A stretch of 64,000 nucleotides of DNA from contig NZ_CP007501.1 in the NCBI RefSeq assembly GCF_000973625.1, positions 682,001-746,000 of the forward strand. Direction: 5' to 3'. The stretch's first letter is position 1, and every line of letters begins with the position of its first letter. The stretch comes from Polynucleobacter duraquae (GTDB taxonomy: Bacteria > Pseudomonadota > Gammaproteobacteria > Burkholderiales > Burkholderiaceae). Below are positions 62,131 to 64,000 of this stretch, in pieces. The position numbers and the translations under genes are program-made. A model generated the notes under the pieces. It did not search any database, had not been told where the DNA came from, and worked only from the letters and a program-made list of their open reading frames with translations.

Positions 62131-64000
62131 ATGGTTGAAATCGAATTAGATGGTAAGTTAGTAGAGGTTCCGCAAGGTTCGATGGTGATGCACGCCGCGA
62201 ATAAGCTTGATACGTATATTCCGCACTTTTGTTATCACAAGAAATTATCTATTGCTGCTAACTGCCGTATGTGCTTGGTAGAAGTAGAGAAGGCACCAAA
62301 AGCGTTGCCAGCTTGCGCAACACCAGTGACGCAAGGCATGAAGGTATTCACGCATTCTGCTAAAGCAGTTGAAGCGCAGCGCTCAGTGATGGAGTTCCTT
62401 CTCATTAACCATCCATTGGATTGCCCAATTTGCGACCAAGGTGGTGAGTGTCAGTTACAAGATTTAGCAGTGGGTTACGGTAAATCGAATTCACGTTACG
62501 AAGAAGAGAAGCGTGTTGTATTTCATAAGAATGTAGGTCCACTCATTTCCATGCAAGAGATGACCCGTTGTATTCACTGTACCCGCTGCGTTCGCTTCGG
62601 CCAAGAAGTGGCTGGCGTCATGGAATTGGGTATGGTCAATCGCGGTGAGCATTCTGAAATCACTACCTTCACAGGTCAAACCATTGATTCAGAGTTATCT
62701 GGAAATATGATTGATATTTGCCCAGTCGGTGCTTTAACAAGTAAGCCATTCCGCTATGCAGCGCGTACTTGGGAATTAGGTCGTAAGCGTTCAGTAAGTC
62801 CACATGACAGCCTTGGCACTAACACTACTATTCAAACAAAATCTAACAAGGTTATGCGTGTTGTTGCTCTAGAGAACGAGGCAATTAACGAATGCTGGAT
62901 TAGCGATCGTGATCGCTTTGCTTATGAAGGCTTAAATAGTACAGATCGTGTAACAACGCCCATGGTGAAGCAGGGTGGCCAGTGGCTTGAGACTGATTGG
63001 CAATCTGCAATGGATTACGTCGCTCACTCTCTCAAGACCATTTCCTCTGAGAGTGGTCCACAAGCAGTTGCTGCTTTAGCGCATCCAATCTCTAGTATTG
63101 AAGAGTTGTACCTTCTCCAGAAGATGATTCGTGGTTTAGGTTCCAATCAAGTCGAGACTCGCTTACGTCAAACTGACGTTAAGGGTTCTGCCTCTGCCCC
63201 ATGGTTGGGTATGCCGATTAGCAAATTATCTGAATTAGATCGTGTTTTAGTGATCGGTAGCTTCTTGCGTAAGGAGCAGCCTTTGATTGCTGCACGTCTA
63301 CGTACTGCTGCTAAACGTGGATTACATGTTTCACGTATTGATGCCGGTGGTGATGATTGGTTGATTCCTGTCACTAGTATTGCTGCTACTCCAAGCGCAT
63401 GGATCAGTACATTAAGTGAGGTTGCATTGGCTGTAGCCAAAGCTAAATCTGTTACCGCTCCAGCTGGTACACCTAACTTACCAGTGTCTCCTACTGCGCA
63501 AAAGATCGCAGACAGCTTGCTTTCTGGTACATCTACTTCGGTATTGCTAGGCTCTGCCGCAATCGCACATCCACAGGCATCTGATTTACATCTGTTGGCG
63601 CAATTTATTGCCGAGCAAACTGCTGCAACTTTAGGTTTCTTGCCGGTAGGCGGCAATGCTGTTGGTGCTAGCTTGATCAATGCCAATGGTGTCGGTGTTG
63701 AATCAATCCTCTCTGGTGATCGTCGTGCTGTGATCTTGATGAATATCGAGCCCGATGCGGATTTACCAAATCCTACGCAAGCTCGCGCTGCATTGTCTAA
63801 AGCTAATACGGTGATTGCCCTCAGTGCCTACAAGAGTGCTGATCTTTTAGAGGTGGCCGATGTCATTCTGCCGATCTCCACATTTACAGAAACAGTGTCT
63901 ACTTTTGTTAATGCAGAGGCTCGCACGCAAACGATTCAGCCGGCTGTTAAACCATTGGGCGATTCCCGTCCAGCATGGAAGGTCCTCCGTGTTCTTGGCG
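62131..64000 (+). CDS. nuoG: NADH-quinone oxidoreductase subunit G, 5' part (cut by window end)
   Basis: About 623 residues visible, open at the right edge. ATG 62131 (MVEIELDGKLVEVPQGSMVM); a GTG at 62125 in frame is an alternative. The [2Fe-2S] domain has CYHKKLSIAANCRMCLVEV and ACATPV; then the HxxxCxxCxxxxxC cluster (HPLDCPICDQGGECQLQD), then CIHCTRCVRF with a later CPVGAL, then a molybdopterin-oxidoreductase-like domain without catalytic function in complex I. Family length is usually 770-800 residues. Confidence 0.95.
   Translation, partial: MVEIELDGKLVEVPQGSMVMHAANKLDTYIPHFCYHKKLSIAANCRMCLVEVEKAPKALPACATPVTQGMKVFTHSAKAVEAQRSVMEFLLINHPLDCPICDQGGECQLQDLAVGYGKSNSRYEEEKRVVFHKNVGPLISMQEMTRCIHCTRCVRFGQEVAGVMELGMVNRGEHSEITTFTGQTIDSELSGNMIDICPVGALTSKPFRYAARTWELGRKRSVSPHDSLGTNTTIQTKSNKVMRVVALENEAINECWISDRDRFAYEGLNSTDRVTTPMVKQGGQWLETDWQSAMDYVAHSLKTISSESGPQAVAALAHPISSIEELYLLQKMIRGLGSNQVETRLRQTDVKGSASAPWLGMPISKLSELDRVLVIGSFLRKEQPLIAARLRTAAKRGLHVSRIDAGGDDWLIPVTSIAATPSAWISTLSEVALAVAKAKSVTAPAGTPNLPVSPTAQKIADSLLSGTSTSVLLGSAAIAHPQASDLHLLAQFIAEQTAATLGFLPVGGNAVGASLINANGVGVESILSGDRRAVILMNIEPDADLPNPTQARAALSKANTVIALSAYKSADLLEVADVILPISTFTETVSTFVNAEARTQTIQPAVKPLGDSRPAWKVLRVLG

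Overview
The window looks like chromosome of a small-genome betaproteobacterium of the order Burkholderiales, most likely Polynucleobacter or a close relative. This is judged from protein similarity I recognise by eye, not from a search. Supporting signs are a moderately AT-rich base composition, the run rpsO - pnp - quinone oxidoreductase - tpiA - secG - tRNA-Leu - nuoABCDEFG, the ilvB-ilvH-ilvC-psd-pssA-leuA block, a Bug/TctC-type solute receptor beside a CaiB-type CoA transferase, DUF3106/DUF3619 genes behind an ECF-type sigma factor, and a PHA-granule phasin.

Layout. 1-1.1 kb: 3' part of acetyl-CoA synthetase. 1.2-2.6 kb: tRNA-Ser(GGA), then an AT-rich stretch with one FkbM-type methyltransferase, closed by a second copy of the tRNA 3' end. 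2.8-4 kb: phasin, a YciI-like protein and a small lipoprotein. 4.2-8.9 kb: NAD-dependent molybdenum formate dehydrogenase (fused gamma-beta subunit plus alpha subunit). 9-12.7 kb: nadB facing nadC-nadA (de novo NAD). 12.8-15.7 kb: phosphomannomutase and pgi. 15.8-18.8 kb: an L-2-hydroxyglutarate-oxidase-like flavoprotein, tRNA-Ser(TGA), and a second insert carrying a 7-TM sensor kinase, again closed by a copy of the tRNA 3' end. 18.9-23.5 kb: exported two-repeat protein, an SHP/diheme cytochrome/cytochrome b operon, and an alkylsulfatase. 23.5-26.7 kb: CoA transferase, TctC receptor, enoyl-CoA hydratase. 26.8-34.2 kb: hemW-rdgB-rph, divergent yicC-gmk-rpoZ-spoT, greB, tRNA-Arg(ACG). 34.2-41 kb: an Mla-like lipid ABC transporter, an atypical SDR, and a large FtsX-type permease. 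41-43.3 kb: sigma factor-DUF3619-DUF3106-RDD operon. 43.5-50.3 kb: branched-chain amino acid synthesis (ilvBHC, leuA) interleaved with phospholipid synthesis (psd, pssA), with a leucine attenuator before leuA. 50.3-52.2 kb: SYLF protein and patatin-like lipoprotein. 52.4-57.3 kb: rpsO, pnp, qor, tpiA, secG. 57.4-64 kb: tRNA-Leu(GAG) and nuoA to nuoG (cut by the window end).

Most of the window is ordinary core metabolism. The least ordinary feature is a pair of small, integrase-free inserts placed directly behind two different tRNA-Ser genes. Each is bounded by a 12-14 bp copy of the tRNA 3' end and has a terminator on both sides. The second also carries two nearly identical 15-bp palindromes ahead of an orphan sensor kinase. 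Other points of interest are a Leu-rich leader peptide and attenuator for leuA, seven genes whose start codons sit 5-6 bases after a -10-like box (possible leaderless transcripts), TTGC/GCAA palindromes over the phasin promoter that resemble PhaR operators, and an SDR enzyme without the YxxxK motif.
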